A stretch of DNA of 64,000 nt. Source: Pictodentalium vernedei. Taxonomy: Eukaryota; Mollusca; Scaphopoda; Dentaliida; Dentaliidae. The first letter of the stretch is position 1. Each line of letters starts with the position of its first letter. The stretch covers positions 250,289,113 to 250,353,112 of the forward strand of contig CM062289.1 in the NCBI GenBank assembly GCA_031216915.1, read 5' to 3'. This document shows positions 43,710 through 56,344 of the stretch, piece after piece. The notes below the pieces were generated by a model. The model was given only the letters and a program-made list of their open reading frames with translations, ran no database searches and was not told the DNA's origin. The position numbers and the translations under genes were made by a program.

Positions 43710-44760
43710 TGGGCTATTTAAAAGCTAGACTGGTTCCATGCAATAACTGGGTCGAATTCTTTACAGAACTCAACTGGTGGCTTGCACATCGATGTGAATG
43801 TATTTTGAATAATTGCCATTAAAACCGAAACTTGTTAAAACGTTCCTTCTAGAGAGCAACTACATTGCATGGTGGAGATTTGAAAAATGTTTAATAATTC
43901 TATGAGAACATGGCGAGATTGTGTTTGGGTATGGTATTGCATATTATTCACTGAAAATGAACTGGATGATGCGTTGTTCGGTGATAAAGACCAGTAACCG
44001 GGCGCTCAGAGGTGAAGAAAATCGACGTTATTGCGGAATAACTGCAAATCTTTCTGACATCAGAGATCCGAGAATGGGATACAGACGAACATCAATTCAA
44101 AAAGAATTCCAGCTTTTTGACAAGGCTGTGAAAGTTGAGGTTCTAAAAAATAAACTATATTTGACGTCTATTGTGAACTGACGGCAGTCATGTTGGTTTC
44201 CTTGGGTGACATATGATTCCAGAAGATACCCCGTGGAAGAACAGTATTCGTCACGTAGTCTAGGGATGGGTTCGATTTGAAGTGAATACGATCTTCAACC
44301 GTATTTGTCAGTTTATCGCAGAAAATAACCATTTTTATCCAATAAATGGCTGTTTATTCGAGCAATAAAAGCCTTGGATAATTGTTTACTTTATTCACCT
44401 AGTAGGGGGATAAATCTTTTCCCCATAGGTTTAACACTGAATAATTTATTCCTATAGTAGAGACGGACTTGTTAACCTATGACCTCTTCCGCATTTGTGT
44501 TGTCGTGACCTGTTTTACGCTTGTGGGAGACAAAATGTACCGACGTTTATCATACGCTGACGTTCGCTTAAATGTTAAGTTTTAGAATATATGACACAAT
44601 TCAATTATTTTTAGACAGAAATGTATCATTGCACCTTGTTTATTTTTGGGCAGTTTTGCTTGGAGATCGAGTTGGGCCAATGTGCTCCTCACGTCACGTT
44701 GTGTTTTGTAGCGAGTAACAGCACGATTTCGCCGCGACTGCCCTGTGAAAGATTTATGGT
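43710..44760. other. Intergenic sequence, nothing recognised
   Basis: An 86-codon frame (43921-44181) has no recognisable family. Confidence 0.45.
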
Positions 44761-44763
44761 ATA

Positions 44764-44918
44764 AACAAAATAAACGTATAGTGTTTTCAAGTAAAACATT
44801 TATTCTACTCTTAGAATTAAGAATGAAACCGACTCGCCAGAGGCTCGTCGGTTTCATTCTTAATCCTACTCGTAGAATATTTTTTTTTTATTTGAAAACA
44901 CTATACGTCTATTCTGTA
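44764..44918. mobile_element. Palindrome J
   Basis: AACGTATAGTGTTTTCAAGT to complement ATTTGAAAACACTATACGTC, inner GAATGAAACCGACTCGCCAG / GGCTCGTCGGTTTCATTC. About 155 bp, a few mismatches. Confidence 0.8.
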
Positions 44919-45404
44919 TGTGATATCGACGAACATACCATTAACTATCATACTACAACATTACACCCAAAGAGTGCTTTTGCACAAGGACATTTGTGAG
45001 TTTGAATTAACAATTGGCATGACTGAAGCTGGTGCAGATCTTGTTCCATGTTCCCACTGTGCCGTTGTTGTCATAGCAGTCATTTGCTAATTCATGGATG
45101 TTATTATTACACCAAACAGCAAAACATAGCATAACCCTATCAAACTGCATGACTGTAATGCCAAGCTCAAGGCCCGTTACAGGATCCCCCAACTCGAGCA
45201 CGAGACAAATGACATTACTACTTGAATCGTAAAACAAATGTTTCTAATAATTTATAAATACAAATTGGTAATCTGTATTTACATATTACTGATTAAAAAC
45301 CAGTATCTCTCAAAACAGTGTTTTAATCTGTAAAAAAGAAATTTTATAATAGTCTGTTTAAGTGGTTTGTTTCAAATAATACGTGGGTAGATTACTAACC
45401 GGGG

Positions 45405-46345
45405 AAACTGGTGTTATGCCCCGTTTCGGACCTGACAATGAGACATGTGCAACAGTTGGCTTGTGTGAACCATAAGCAACCTTGCGAACCAATTCTACAA
45501 TCCTCTGGAGGACCAGATCGGAAACACAAATAACGGCTATAAAAAGTTGAACTTTAATGACAAGTTCGAGCTAAAATAGCCTCAGCCAACCCAAACCTAT
45601 TTATTAACATTTTAGCATTAACATTTTACAATCTATTAAACTTAGATGGGGTCACCCTAAAAAATTCCGTCACCCTAAAACAGGCCAGATATACGAGAGA
45701 CGAATGGAAGATGAAGCCAAGGACGTAGAGAATTAAAAGGAGATCACTATATAAAACAAGCCAACACGAGGCACACATAGGAGAAACCAGTTACGGGTCT
45801 GGGATGATGAGAATTGTGTTACTCACGCTGAAAACAGCCTTCACATTACCCGTCCAGAAACGAAACGATGTGATATTTAATATTCTCATTCCTGCTTGAC
45901 CTGCATGGAATTTGGTTGAATCTTTCTTGCAAGACCTAGCGCTTAAACCTTTTAGTGCTCCCTAGGGGTTCTCAGACTTTACAAAGATCTACCACTTCTC
46001 GGTGCATAAATAAGGTTATGGACATAAATACAATTTATACACGGTTTCAGACCTAACGGTGAGTCATGTGCAACAATGGGCTTATGTGAACCATAAGTAC
46101 CCTGTGAACCAATTTTACACCCCTCTAGGGAGCCAGAGACGACAAACATTCAACCTCCTATAAAAAGTTGACGAACTTTAATACTTTCGAGCGGAAAGAG
46201 GCTCGGCCAAACCAAACCATTTATTAACATTTCAGCATTAATATTGTACAATTTTAAAACCCTTTGGGGCTCCCTGGGAGTGCTCAGTCTTTACAAAGAT
46301 CTACCAATGCCCATTACATAAATAAGTTTATGTGACATAAACATC
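45405..46345. repeat. Old direct duplication, period about 620 bp
   Basis: CGTTTCGGACCTGACAATGA at 45422 and GGTTTCAGACCTAACGGTGA near 46041 begin colinear blocks (GTGTGAACCATAAG / TATGTGAACCATAAG, TATAAAAAGTTGA, TTTATTAACATTT). A second pair, TTTACAAAGATCTACCACTT (45975) and TTTACAAAGATCTACCAATG (46290), shows the unit ends. Strongly diverged. Confidence 0.7.
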
Positions 46346-46349
46346 GATT

Positions 46350-46790
46350 GGTCGTCAGAATTTGTCCACATGTCTTAAATCGTAACAAGGCAAAACCTTT
46401 CGGACGAAATAATTTCTCCTCAGAGGTTATATGAAGCACAGCCACAGAATATGAAGCCTTTAGCTTGCGGCACCTGTGTTTTAGAAAAGGACCCAAGTAT
46501 GGGCTTTCAGCGCTCAAACAATTAATAAACTGTAGTAAAACATGAACGGGTACTTGGATTACTCTTGGCACCAACGGGTAATTATTCCCGGAACATGATC
46601 TCTTTTATAACAATAATAAAATGTCATGGTCTTTGACTTTTGAAATAGAGTGTTGTGATGAAAAACGGTGATGGATAGGGCTCCCAGAACGCTTTCCTAT
46701 AGTGTTGTACATCACAGCACCTCATCGAATCATTGACATTATTTCAGGAACTAAGCTGTATTATTCTGCTCATCTCATCTCGGTTGCATC
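46350..46790. other. Intergenic sequence, nothing recognised
   Basis: No supported frame or repeat. Confidence 0.45.
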
Positions 46791-46791
46791 A

Positions 46792-47043
46792 TTAACTCGT
46801 TACCAAACATGAAAGGCAGACGACACTTGCAAATAAAATTCTTGAATAACTAATTTTTTTTCATTTTTTCGCGTTCAAAACATAGCTTATGACCCCTCGT
46901 TGGAACGAGCTCATCGAGCTCGTTCCAATGAGGGGTCATAAGCTCTGTTTTTGAGACAAGAAGTGAAAAATAATGTTAATGTACTGGTGATTTTGGTGAA
47001 TAGCGCTGGCTGGTTTGGGCCGTTACGTTGGGTAAAGGGTTAA
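46792..47043 (+). mobile_element. Foldback MITE family A, copy 9
   Basis: TTAACTCGTTACCAAACATG to GTTGGGTAAAGGGTTAA. Core CATAGCTTATGACCCCTCGT around GAGCTCATCGAGCTC; complete, 252 bp. Confidence 0.9.
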
Positions 47044-47044
47044 C

Positions 47045-47935
47045 ACGAGAAAACATTTCAGTTTTACTTTACCTGTTTCTTGCTCAGAAAAGAAGGAAAG
47101 GTTTCCCCAAAAAATATTAAGCTAACCCATTTTCGGGTTGCGTAAATTTCTAATATACACTCGCCCGTTTTCTTATGATCTTTTAACGTGTATTATTCTG
47201 AGAAAACACTTTACTGATAAGCTGTCTCTTTCACATCATTATGAGACTTTTGCTTCATTTTACCTCTAATTGAAGAGCTCTACCGAGTAACCCTTTCCCT
47301 TATAATAGTGTTTTGTAAAGTGACGTCTCGGCACTACACCTGGGCAGATACAAGATTTGTTTAATCTCAGGGGAGCGCCGTGGATCAACGGTTTGAAGCA
47401 TTGGACTTCAAAATTAGTCAGGATCTGCCATGTTCATTTTTAATAACCATCTTAGAACTTTTGTTTGATACTTAACATTAGAAAATCCAAAGTTCTAAGG
47501 AGTGGTCAATAAAGACCAACAAGGTTAATCGTCAGATTGAAAGATGTATGCGCGATCCATGCTGACTCGCGTCACCTACGTTGTAGCATTCTACAAGCCA
47601 TTTAAGCCCAATTACCCAAGTGGGAGAACGGTGACAAAGTGTGCTAAAGCATTCTACACATCTATGGTACACGTGTCTTCAAGCAATGCAAAACTTGCTT
47701 CTCATTTAACACATTATCTTTCGTATTGTAATGACAAAAGCGGTCATTTCGCAATCAGATCGTGGTTTGATCACGATACACTTACACAAGTGTGTCGAGA
47801 TTCTCTTAGTAAAATGCTGCTCAATCCCCCCCCCCCCGCCCCAACCACAAAAACATGAAGAAAAACAAAGCAAAATAGCATCTCTGATTCACTGTCCGCA
47901 TTTCGGTTTTTTTTTGTTGTTTGAAAGGTGAGATT
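47045..47935. other. Intergenic sequence, nothing recognised
   Basis: A 104-codon frame at 47544-47858 contains a segment resembling an old SINE body: AAGTGTGCTAAAGCATTCTA and ACATCTATGGTACACGTGTC recall the CTAAGGCGTACTGCACGTCG region. No intact element. Confidence 0.4.
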
Positions 47936-47939
47936 CTAC

Positions 47940-48045
47940 AATGTTGTAAAAAGGCAAGTGGACATACATTTTCGAAATGATCGTGACCCAGTTGCGATCA
48001 GATTGAAATTCTCTTCGCGCTTTTGTGATCACAGTACTGTAACTG
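47940..48045. repeat. Palindromic repeat P, diverged copy
   Basis: ACATTTTCGAAATGATCGTG, GCGATCAGATTGAAATTCTC and TTTTGTGATCACAGTACTGT. Confidence 0.55.
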
Positions 48046-48129
48046 CCACATCTTCAATTGAGTGCAACAAGCCGCTGTCTGCAATTCTTTCGCTTTGCAG
48101 ATGGTGCCTTGTTACACTCAAGAGACGAT

Positions 48130-48259
48130 TTAACCCTTTACTCGTTCCAACGAGGTGTCATAACCTATGTTTTTGAGACAAAAAAATAATGAAAATTAAA
48201 TGGCAATTTTTGTGAATAGCGCTCTTTGGTTTTGGCCGTTACGTTGGGTAAAGGGTTAA
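48130..48259 (+). mobile_element. Foldback MITE family A, half copy
   Basis: TTAACCCTTTACTCGTTCCA joins the left terminus directly to the right half of the core (CGTTCCAACGAGGTGTCATA); the rest runs to GTTGGGTAAAGGGTTAA. About 120 bp, left arm and half of the palindrome, are deleted, consistent with loss of one side of a hairpin. Confidence 0.85.
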
Positions 48260-48860
48260 GGCCAGAGCTATTTGCAAACAATCCCACGGAAATTGTATTA
48301 TTTCTCTTCAGTTTAGGCCGCCAAAACGTAGCTTAACAAAATTTTAGGGAGGAGATGTACCCCCCTCCTTACGGGACTGAATAACTCTTGTACTTTTTTT
48401 CAGCATGTAATTCTAGAGTTTTCTTGTTATAACTGTTACGCATTGCTCATCGCGTACAATATTTAACTTACTTACAACTATGAGGTGTGAACCACACATG
48501 TAACAGGTTTGTTTTCGCAAAGACTGTATCTTTCTCGTGCAGACCTCGACACACCTATACCAGTGAGTTAAGATTTCATTAATAAAAGATTGTGCGTGTT
48601 TCTTTTTCGATAGTTGGGATGATAGAGTTGTTCAGAAAAAGGCGGACAGATCACGAATGGAGAATTTCTTTGTTCGCGTTTGTAATCAAAGTACTCTGAT
48701 TTTGGCACCGCGAAACACAATTTTTCGCTCGAATCTAATCAGGCAAAAGCTTCGAAAACGAACTGAATGTCGAATCAAATCAACGTCTCAAATGTTACAA
48801 TGCAGCGCCTGCCTTATTGATGCTATCTTTCTCCCAGGTGAATCCAGTTTCAATATGCGT

Positions 48861-49095
48861 ATGCCAATGCTATAAAACATTTACAATTGTATTTTCTGGA
48901 ATCGCATTTTCTAGCTATTACCTTAAATGGGTTAAAATGAGCCATTAGCATATTCAAAGATCTGGCAATTTGCCAGTTGGCAAATTACCATATCTTTTGA
49001 AATGCCAATGATTCATTTTAGTCAGTTACATTAATAGGTAGAAAATATAATTCCAGAAAATACAATTGAAAACGTTTTATAGTATTGGCTCCTGG
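48861..49095. mobile_element. Palindromic MITE family D, copy 3
   Basis: GCCAATGCTATAAAACATTT to AACGTTTTATAGTATTGGCT; inner TACAATTGTATTTTCTGG and complement, centre CAATTTGCCAGTTGGCAAAT. Nearly perfect ends. Confidence 0.88.
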
Positions 49096-49178
49096 TTTGA
49101 CTCTTTTATACCTTCGAACCACAAGTACAAGTAGATGGACTTATCACTTGTTGTTGAAAGGTTGATAAATTTATTCAT

Positions 49179-49337
49179 ATAAGGAATGATCGTTTGTTTC
49201 TGTCTATTTCTTTAGTTATGAATCCCAAAAACAAAGGGCAAACATAGCGTAAATGAGCCCATTTACACTATGTTTGCCCTTGTTTTTTGGGATTCATAAC
49301 TCAAGAAACAGACAGAAACAAACGATCTTTCCTTATA
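49179..49337. mobile_element. 159-bp palindrome I
   Basis: ATAAGGAATGATCGTTTGTT to complement, arms of about 78 bp with few mismatches; centre GCGTAAATGAGCCCATTTACAC. Single copy. Confidence 0.85.
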
Positions 49338-49339
49338 AT

Positions 49340-51020
49340 TAAATTTGAGGGGCAATGAATTTAAACACTCTCTGCGTTGTGGAGTTAAAATAAAAACCAG
49401 GTCGCATCATGTTTCCTAGTGATAGCTAAATACAAAAGGCATAGTTTTCTAAAATCCTGTTTGAAATAACAATACATTTCACTGAAACATGTTCTTGTGT
49501 CATTAAAAATATTATTGGCCAATGAACTGCAAAAGTTAAAAGAAACGTCATAGGCCACGTCCACACAAAACTTCAACCTCCTTTTTCACTTGACAGATTC
49601 AAAGCAACACAGAGTTAAATTTAATTCTGATTTTGACCATTTCCTGAGAAACAGAAAACACAGTTTGTAAATATGGAATTCGATATAAACCCAGATGACA
49701 TGAAGTTGGTTGCACTTTGTCTCAGAAAGAGTTCTTTCAGGCTATTTGGAAATTGGAAAGGTTTGTTCGCGTGAGTTTCGTTTGTGGATTATTATGACCG
49801 GCCATTTGTTACGTTTGATTTGGGTAAAATGCTGAAAGCAGACGATCACCTATTGCGTATAAATAAATCGAACATGGAATAAACTTGAAGCACGATAAGG
49901 ATTTCATTGTTTATTAAATCTTATTTTGAAAGTCTTTTTAATATGATGAGATAAATATTATTACTTTTCATGTTGAAACAAGAAATGAGCGTGCACGGGT
50001 TCTTTTCCATTCACACTGTGCAACGTAATTTTTAACACAAATATTGGGGGCGTGGTATATGGCGGGCCTAAATGCGTCTTGTTTCTGTTCATTGTGTTAT
50101 GAAAAGAAAAAAAATACTTTAGCCCATCATTTTGCCTGAAAATACATGGACAGAAAGAGGGTTAGTTATATAGAAACCAAATGTATTCCGTGTAGACATT
50201 TCTGCATGAGTCAGTGTAGAGACCTGATGTGCAGCGTACTTTTGTTAATTTTAGAACACCTGACGCATTGACATTCAAAGTACTCGAAACTATCGCTTTG
50301 AATGTATCACAACCGAAACTAGTTTTGACATTTTCTGTTCTAAATATTCTAGTGTTATCTTAGAAACGAGACTGGATTCAAACGAACGAGAATTAACCGG
50401 GTATCATCAATGAGTGCGAATAAAAGTCCATATTGTCCTTAGAGTGTAACAGAGCGCCATCTGCTTCAGCGTTGGAGATTGTGCAAATAGTCCTGCAAAT
50501 GAAGAGTTGAACCTCAAACCAAATGTAACACAAAAGCCTTTTTATTGCAGTATGCTGTGATAGTCGCATTATATGATATATGAAAATTACCAATCGATAC
50601 GTGTTGGGGAAGTTTTTTGTTCATGTCTTTTTATGAGCAGATTTTATTCAAATTTAGTGGTATATTGAATACACGTGGCGTTTCCGTAGAACTAACTGTT
50701 TTCGGTCATCGATTGGAGACACATTATTTTGAAAGTAGAATAGTCACTTAAAATAGACGGAGAGAATGAGACGATAGATAACCAACCATGAAAATAGAAT
50801 AATACTTCTAACTCAGCAAAAAACTGGTACCCCCAAAATCCATATCACGCAGAAATAAAGCCCATTCGACACGCTTTGAAATCAGAAAATGAGAATATCA
50901 TCATTTATAGCAAAGAGAAGAGAAAGAATAGAAGTTGCACTTTTGTGATTTGAATAGGCAAAATTGTAACGCCAATTTCAAGGTCGATGGCATGATTTAA
51001 CGACGTAAAATGACGGCAAA
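49340..51020. other. Intergenic sequence, nothing recognised
   Basis: AT-rich, no exon or element ends seen. Confidence 0.45.
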
Positions 51021-51027
51021 CAATACA

Positions 51028-51460
51028 AAAACGACTGCTGTCACGACAAAAAAGGGGGAAAGTACCGTAGTGCATCGAGGTGTACAAAAAAGTGCGTTCG
51101 ACAATTCGTGTCTGAGTTTTAAAGTAAATTTCAGCAGTTTCCCCATCAAAGGCCCTGAATTTACAAATACGACTGCTGTCGCGACAAAAGATGGGGAATA
51201 GCATTAAATACCGTAGTGCATCGAGGCGTACAAACAGTACGTTCGCCAATTCGTGTCGGAGTTTTCAATTAAATTTCAGCAATTTCCCATCAAGAGGCCC
51301 GAATTTACAAATACGACTGTTGTCACGACAAAAGGGGTGGGGGAAAGCATTAAATACCACAGTGCATCGAGGTGAACAAACAGTGAGTTCGACAATTCGT
51401 GTCTGAGTTTTCAATTAAATTTCAGCATTTTCCCATCAAAGGCCCTGAATTTACATACAT
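51028..51460. repeat. Tandem repeat, three units of about 138-144 bp
   Basis: Units begin GACTGCTGTCACGACAAAAA (51033), GACTGCTGTCGCGACAAAAG (51171) and GACTGTTGTCACGACAAAAG (51315). Each has TGCATCGAGG(T/C)G(T/A)ACAAA, (T)TCG(A/C)CAATTCGTGTC and AAATTTCAGCA..TTCCC. Fairly well preserved; satellite-like. Confidence 0.9.
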
Positions 51461-51534
51461 GTGGAGACGGCTGATGGAAAGTCAAAATGCCCATATGAAA
51501 TGGCTAATCCAATGTTTTAAAACATCTGACATCC

Positions 51535-51847
51535 AGTTAAAACTAGAAGTTCTGTCACGAAATGCGCACAAATAGCACGTCGATCTGCGCGTTAATCTAC
51601 GCGTTGTGACCATAGTAAGGCTATCAAACTCTGTACATGTGTCCTGTGCACAAAAAATGTTTCAGCCAATGGACCTCCCGGTAACCCGGAGGTCCATTGG
51701 CAGAAACATTGCCTGTGTTTGCAATGAGTAACCAGGAGAACCTGCCGTGCTTTGGATGCCATTCGATATGGCAATTGCGCGCAATTCCTACGCGCAATTA
51801 AGCCTAGATAAGCGCACAGTTCGTGACAGGACTTCTAGTTTTAACTG
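51535..51847. mobile_element. 313-bp TIR element K with central palindrome
   Basis: Terminal inverted repeats of about 28 bp: CAGTTAAAACTAGAAGTTCT and its complement AGGACTTCTAGTTTTAACTG, extending through GTCACGAA. The centre is TTTCAGCCAATGGACCTCCC-GGTAACC-GGGAGGTCC type hairpin. Inner arms contain GCGCGTTAATCTACGCGT / CGCGCAATTCCTACGCGC. No coding frame. No clear target duplication. Confidence 0.85.
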
Positions 51848-51849
51848 CA

Positions 51850-52570
51850 CTGTGTGGATTTTAGACTTTCCATCATGTTTGGTTGGAAGTGATACTTCGA
51901 GTTAACACACAAAACTGCGTGTGCATACAAATGCATTGAAAAATAAAGATGCCACAATGACTGACGTAGAACTTATAGGTTTCGGGACAAAACTCACAAG
52001 AGACTAAGACCTCTCAGGACAAATCCCTTTATTTTTAAAACTAAAAGTTGAAAGGTGGACAGCACCCACAGTCTATATTTTTTTTCTTTATTTCGTTCAC
52101 TTTTTTCTATTAATTTCAGTTATGTTTATTTTTCATTTATTTGTCACTCACTTATATATTTTTTTAATTTCAACATATTTATTCAATATCCTTTTTTATT
52201 TAGATTAAACAATATCTATTTGCAATTTTCAGAGAAAAGACAAACAACAATGAAATCTGTGTAGATTCAACAGAAAGCTCAAAGCTTTATTTTTTATTTC
52301 TTTTTCTTTTTCATTTTTTTTTTGTTTATTTATTACTCATAATTTTTTTTTAATTTAAAAAAATCAATTTCTTTTTTGGTGGTGGTGGGATCCAAAGAAA
52401 ATATAGAATCTACAGTGCAATTTTCTCACATTTCATTTTTCGACATATAAGATTCTAACGTGTTGGAGTTGGGGGATGTTGACCAAAAATTTCATTAGGA
52501 TTGTGGCCCAGTCGAGATCAGGTCAAACTTATCAGTCTGCTCTTGTGACTGCTGTACTTTGACTGTAAAT
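51850..52570. other. Intergenic, T-rich low-complexity
   Basis: Long T and TTTA-rich stretches at 52075-52170 and 52280-52380. The end, TCTGCTCTTGTGACTGCTGT near 52536, is a worn arm of palindromic repeat P. Confidence 0.5.
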
Positions 52571-52571
52571 T

Positions 52572-52822
52572 TTAACCCTTTGCCTAACATGAAAAGCAGA
52601 CGACACTTGCAAATAAAATTCTCGAATAACTAATTTTTTCATTTTTTGTCACAAAAACATAGGTTATGACCCCTCTTTGGAACGAGCTCGACGAGCTCGT
52701 TCCAAAGAAGGGTCATAACCTATGTTTTTGTGACAAAAAATGAAAACAATAACGAAAATTAATTGGTGATTTTTGTCAATAGCGCTGGCCGGTTTTGGTC
52801 GTTACGTTGGGTAAAGGGTTAA
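52572..52822 (+). mobile_element. Foldback MITE family A, copy 10, complete
   Basis: TTAACCCTTTGCCTAACATG to GTTGGGTAAAGGGTTAA. Core perfect over about 40 bp each side of GAGCTCGACGAGCTC. Both arms present (CAGACGACACTTGCAAAT left, AGCGCTGGCCGGTTTTGG right). Confidence 0.92.
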
Positions 52823-55800
52823 AATGTAAATATGTGTTTTACGTTTCTGTGCACTTCTGTGTATGTGGAGTCTATGTTCAATGTACAGTTCTACATGGAT
52901 GTTAATCTATGCAGTACTATGTGGTAATTCAACAAACCTGTCGGAAAGTAATTGACTAGCAACGTAAATAAAAATATTGACATTTTGTACATACCATGAT
53001 GAGAACAAAAGTATTGTACTAGAAAGTCTCAGATAGGGTGATAATGTATGTGCACGCAACAGTCGGAAAAAACTTAATGCGAAAAGCAATGGTACCAAAT
53101 GAATGTAATAGAGGGGACTAAGAACAGTGATGTGGAATGTAGTTTCGTTTCCTTGGGGGAGTGGGGTATAAACTTGTTTTTACACAGTGATGACCAATGC
53201 AAAACACATAACAGGAGGCGTGTACAATAGGGTTTGGAATTTTTTTTATTTATTTTGTTTGTTTGTTTGTTGTTTGTTTTGTTGTTTTTTTTGGGGGGGG
53301 GGCGGGGAGAATATCCCCTTACCCCCTGGGTTCTATATTATCTGCCATTGACCCGGGGAACCCCCCCCCCCTTCCACACACACATGGGCACTTCTGAAAT
53401 ATATAATATCGACCTTATAAAGGCCTACACTTTTTTACCTGAAATCCCCAAAAGTGGTGCATGTTCTCTTACTGATATTTCTTTATTTTGCTATAGCTAT
53501 TCCTTCCTTTTCTCTGTACTTATGCCTTCAAAGTGTACCCGTCATGGTGCCGATTGGCATGAAAAAAAGAAAAGTTATTCCAAGAAGCAACTGAACCTTC
53601 ACCTCTGGGGCATAATTCTCCCAGCTCGATGTGAAATGAAGAATATGTGTGTGACGTGGGATATATATTTCTGATGCTTTTAGTAGAAGAAAAATATTTG
53701 TCCTCTCCCCACTCCAACACCTCATACAGCCTAGCTTTGCGACTGAATTTTACTGCATGAAAATATGTAACAACTTAAAGCGAGGATAGTGTGTAAAACA
53801 TTTGTCTGTTACAAAATTATATGAAGGGAAGCACATTAGTCATGTTTTGACCACAAAGTCTAGATTACCAGAGGTCAAATCTTTAATTTGGCAATTTAAA
53901 CAATCGCGTAGTTGTATTCGTAACTTCAACCTCGATAGGGTTCAGAACACTCCCGTTTCAGGATACTTTCATGAAGATGAACCTGGGGCTGTTGTCTAGG
54001 GCTCATTTAATTGTAATTTTCTCAGCTGTCATATTCTAAAAGTTACAGAATATTCTTTTGTTCACTTTAGTTTCATGTGTTGGGAGTTGTTGAAAATAGA
54101 TCATGCTGTGACTCTTTCCAGCTGCACACAACACATCAAGCTTTAGTGAGCACTACGCATATACATTAGTAAAAGAACATGAGCCTATGCAGTAATTAGT
54201 AGTGTATAGTGCATCCAAATTCCCATTATGTGCAATCCCATACCTAATCACTTCTGACCATAACTTAATTCAGCAGCCAGTGGTATATCGAGTTGTATAA
54301 ATGTATGCCCCATGTTAGCCATGGGCATAACTGTCGTAAATGTTTTGTAGTAACTTGTCCAGTACAATCTTTTGACAGGGACGTAGCTGGAGGGTCTTCA
54401 TTTGAGGTGTGATCAGTTAAATTTCTAACTTCATAGGCCATAGGTATGTCCCAAGATCCGCAGGCCAGAATTGAAGTCTACCCCTCCCCCTCTCGACAGG
54501 ATAGGTCCATGAAGTTTCCCTTACACTGATCAGGCTACAGCCACCAATACCTTCTCCTTCCAACTGACTCGTACCACAAAAGCGGTGAAGTATATACCTA
54601 TGTGTCAACTAAGTTTGAACTTAGTTTCATCTGGAGTGGAAAACTGGAACGATGAATTCGAAAAACCAGACCGGTCACAGATTCGAGTCTGAATTTCGGA
54701 AAACATTTTCGGCGTGTTGGAAAAGTCGGAGAATTTGATCGAAAACTGGAAAATCACTTTGGCTTTGAGTCTGACAGAAAAAAGTATGACAAAAGCAAAT
54801 TAAATTAATATTGAATTTCCAACATTAGGAATTTACATCACAGAATTTCCAACTTTTGAAATTTTAGGCAATAATTGGGTGGGAGACACACCCCAACCCC
54901 ACCCACCCCACCCCCTGTACACCACTTCTCCCACCTCTTGCTACGTCCCTGTCTCTTAAGCATCTTTTGCAGTTATTGAAGGAGTAATGAATGTGGCTCT
55001 TAAGCTTCTTTATTTTTAAGTGGCCTGAACGTACGAGAGGAGCAGCCCCTACGTTCAGACATCTGAACTATTTGCATCCCTACTGTTCAACAATGTGACA
55101 GTACATCAACAATGTTCAGAAGATCACTATAACTTTCTTGGAGAGATGGAACAAAATACTGTGATAATTCATTTTGTTATTCAAAAACACAAAGGATATA
55201 TAATGAGGAATGGTGTGAAATTTCTCCAAATATACGAATTGTTTTCAAAAAATACAATTCCTTTCGAAAAGGGGCTTTCACCGGCGATTGGTTTTTAAAC
55301 CAGCGTATTTTTCGCCTTGTTTGAAAGTTGGTCCGTTGATTCCGGTCCGTCTTCATCCTCCAGCTAGATCATATTTAACATATGAAACATCTTCCCAGAT
55401 AATGCATGAACATAATTCAATTGCTGATGATTCATAAAAATTGAGAAATTTACTTTAACCGTACGTTTTAGATTGAATATTGAGAACGTTTCCATCGTAA
55501 ACTATCTTTGGAATTATTTCCCTTAAATTCTTTCCCGTGGGTGACTCGAGGTGCGCTTTCGCAGACGAGCGTGACATTTCGCTAACATTCAGTGTCAGCT
55601 TTATTCTTTCTCTTCTCTGTGGTTGATCGTTGGTCCCTTCGTCGCCCGTGCGTGTCAACGAACATTTTGAGCGGTACACATTGGGGAATTAACGAGGTTT
55701 TCTTTCTTGTCAACATTGTAAAGTTATACAATATGGCTCTCCAATTGTTGGTTGAAACATGGATCACTCGAATCTAGTCATGTCGACCTCAGTCACGTCG

Positions 55801-56100
55801 TCGCCCTCAGTCACGTCGTCGCCCTCAAGTCATATCGACCCCAGAACACCTTGTCAGTTCGCCCTCTACACACCACGCCCCCATAACGTATTGCTAAATG
55901 TCCCAAGTGATTTCTTCCCGAGTCATTTCGGGTCTAGTCAAGTCGGCCTCAAGTTATTTCGGCCCAATCACACCATGTAATTTCGTCCCCTAACACACAG
56001 AATCCCCCATAACGTATTACTAAATCAGAACTTTTTTATATTTTACGTATTATTTTTAATAATCTTATTTCTAATAATTACACTATCTTTATGATAGAGT
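52823..56100. other. Intergenic, no gene supported
   Basis: A 146-codon frame at 53234-53674 begins in a TTTG/TTTT microsatellite and G run, so its hydrophobic start is low complexity; not accepted as a gene. 55780-55980 has short repeats of the form GTCACGTCGTCGCCCTCA and CCCCCATAACGTATTRCTAA (two copies, 55879 and 55999). Confidence 0.45.
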
Positions 56101-56102
56101 GT

Positions 56103-56341
56103 TTAACCCTTTACCCAACGTAACGGCCAACACCGACCAGCGCTATTCTCAAACATCTCCAATTAATTTCAATTATTTTTTTTCATTTTTGTCTCAAAAA
56201 CATAGGTTATGACTCCTCGTTGGACCGAGCTGCAATGAGGGGTCATAACCTATGTTTGTGAGACAAAAAATGAAAAAAAATAGTTATTCAAGAATTTGTT
56301 TTGCAAGTGTCGTCTGCTTTTCATGTTAGGTAAAGGGTTAA
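56103..56341 (-). mobile_element. Foldback MITE family A, copy 11
   Basis: TTAACCCTTTACCCAACGTA to GTTAGGTAAAGGGTTAA. The core has lost about 15 bp at its turn (TTGGACCGAGCTGCAATGAG). Confidence 0.88.
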
Positions 56342-56344
56342 ATC

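Noticed and set aside
53234-53674. 146-codon open frame with a hydrophobic N-terminus
   Set aside because: The hydrophobic part is a translated TTTG/TTTT microsatellite followed by a G run. The rest has no recognisable domain and no promoter or splice context.
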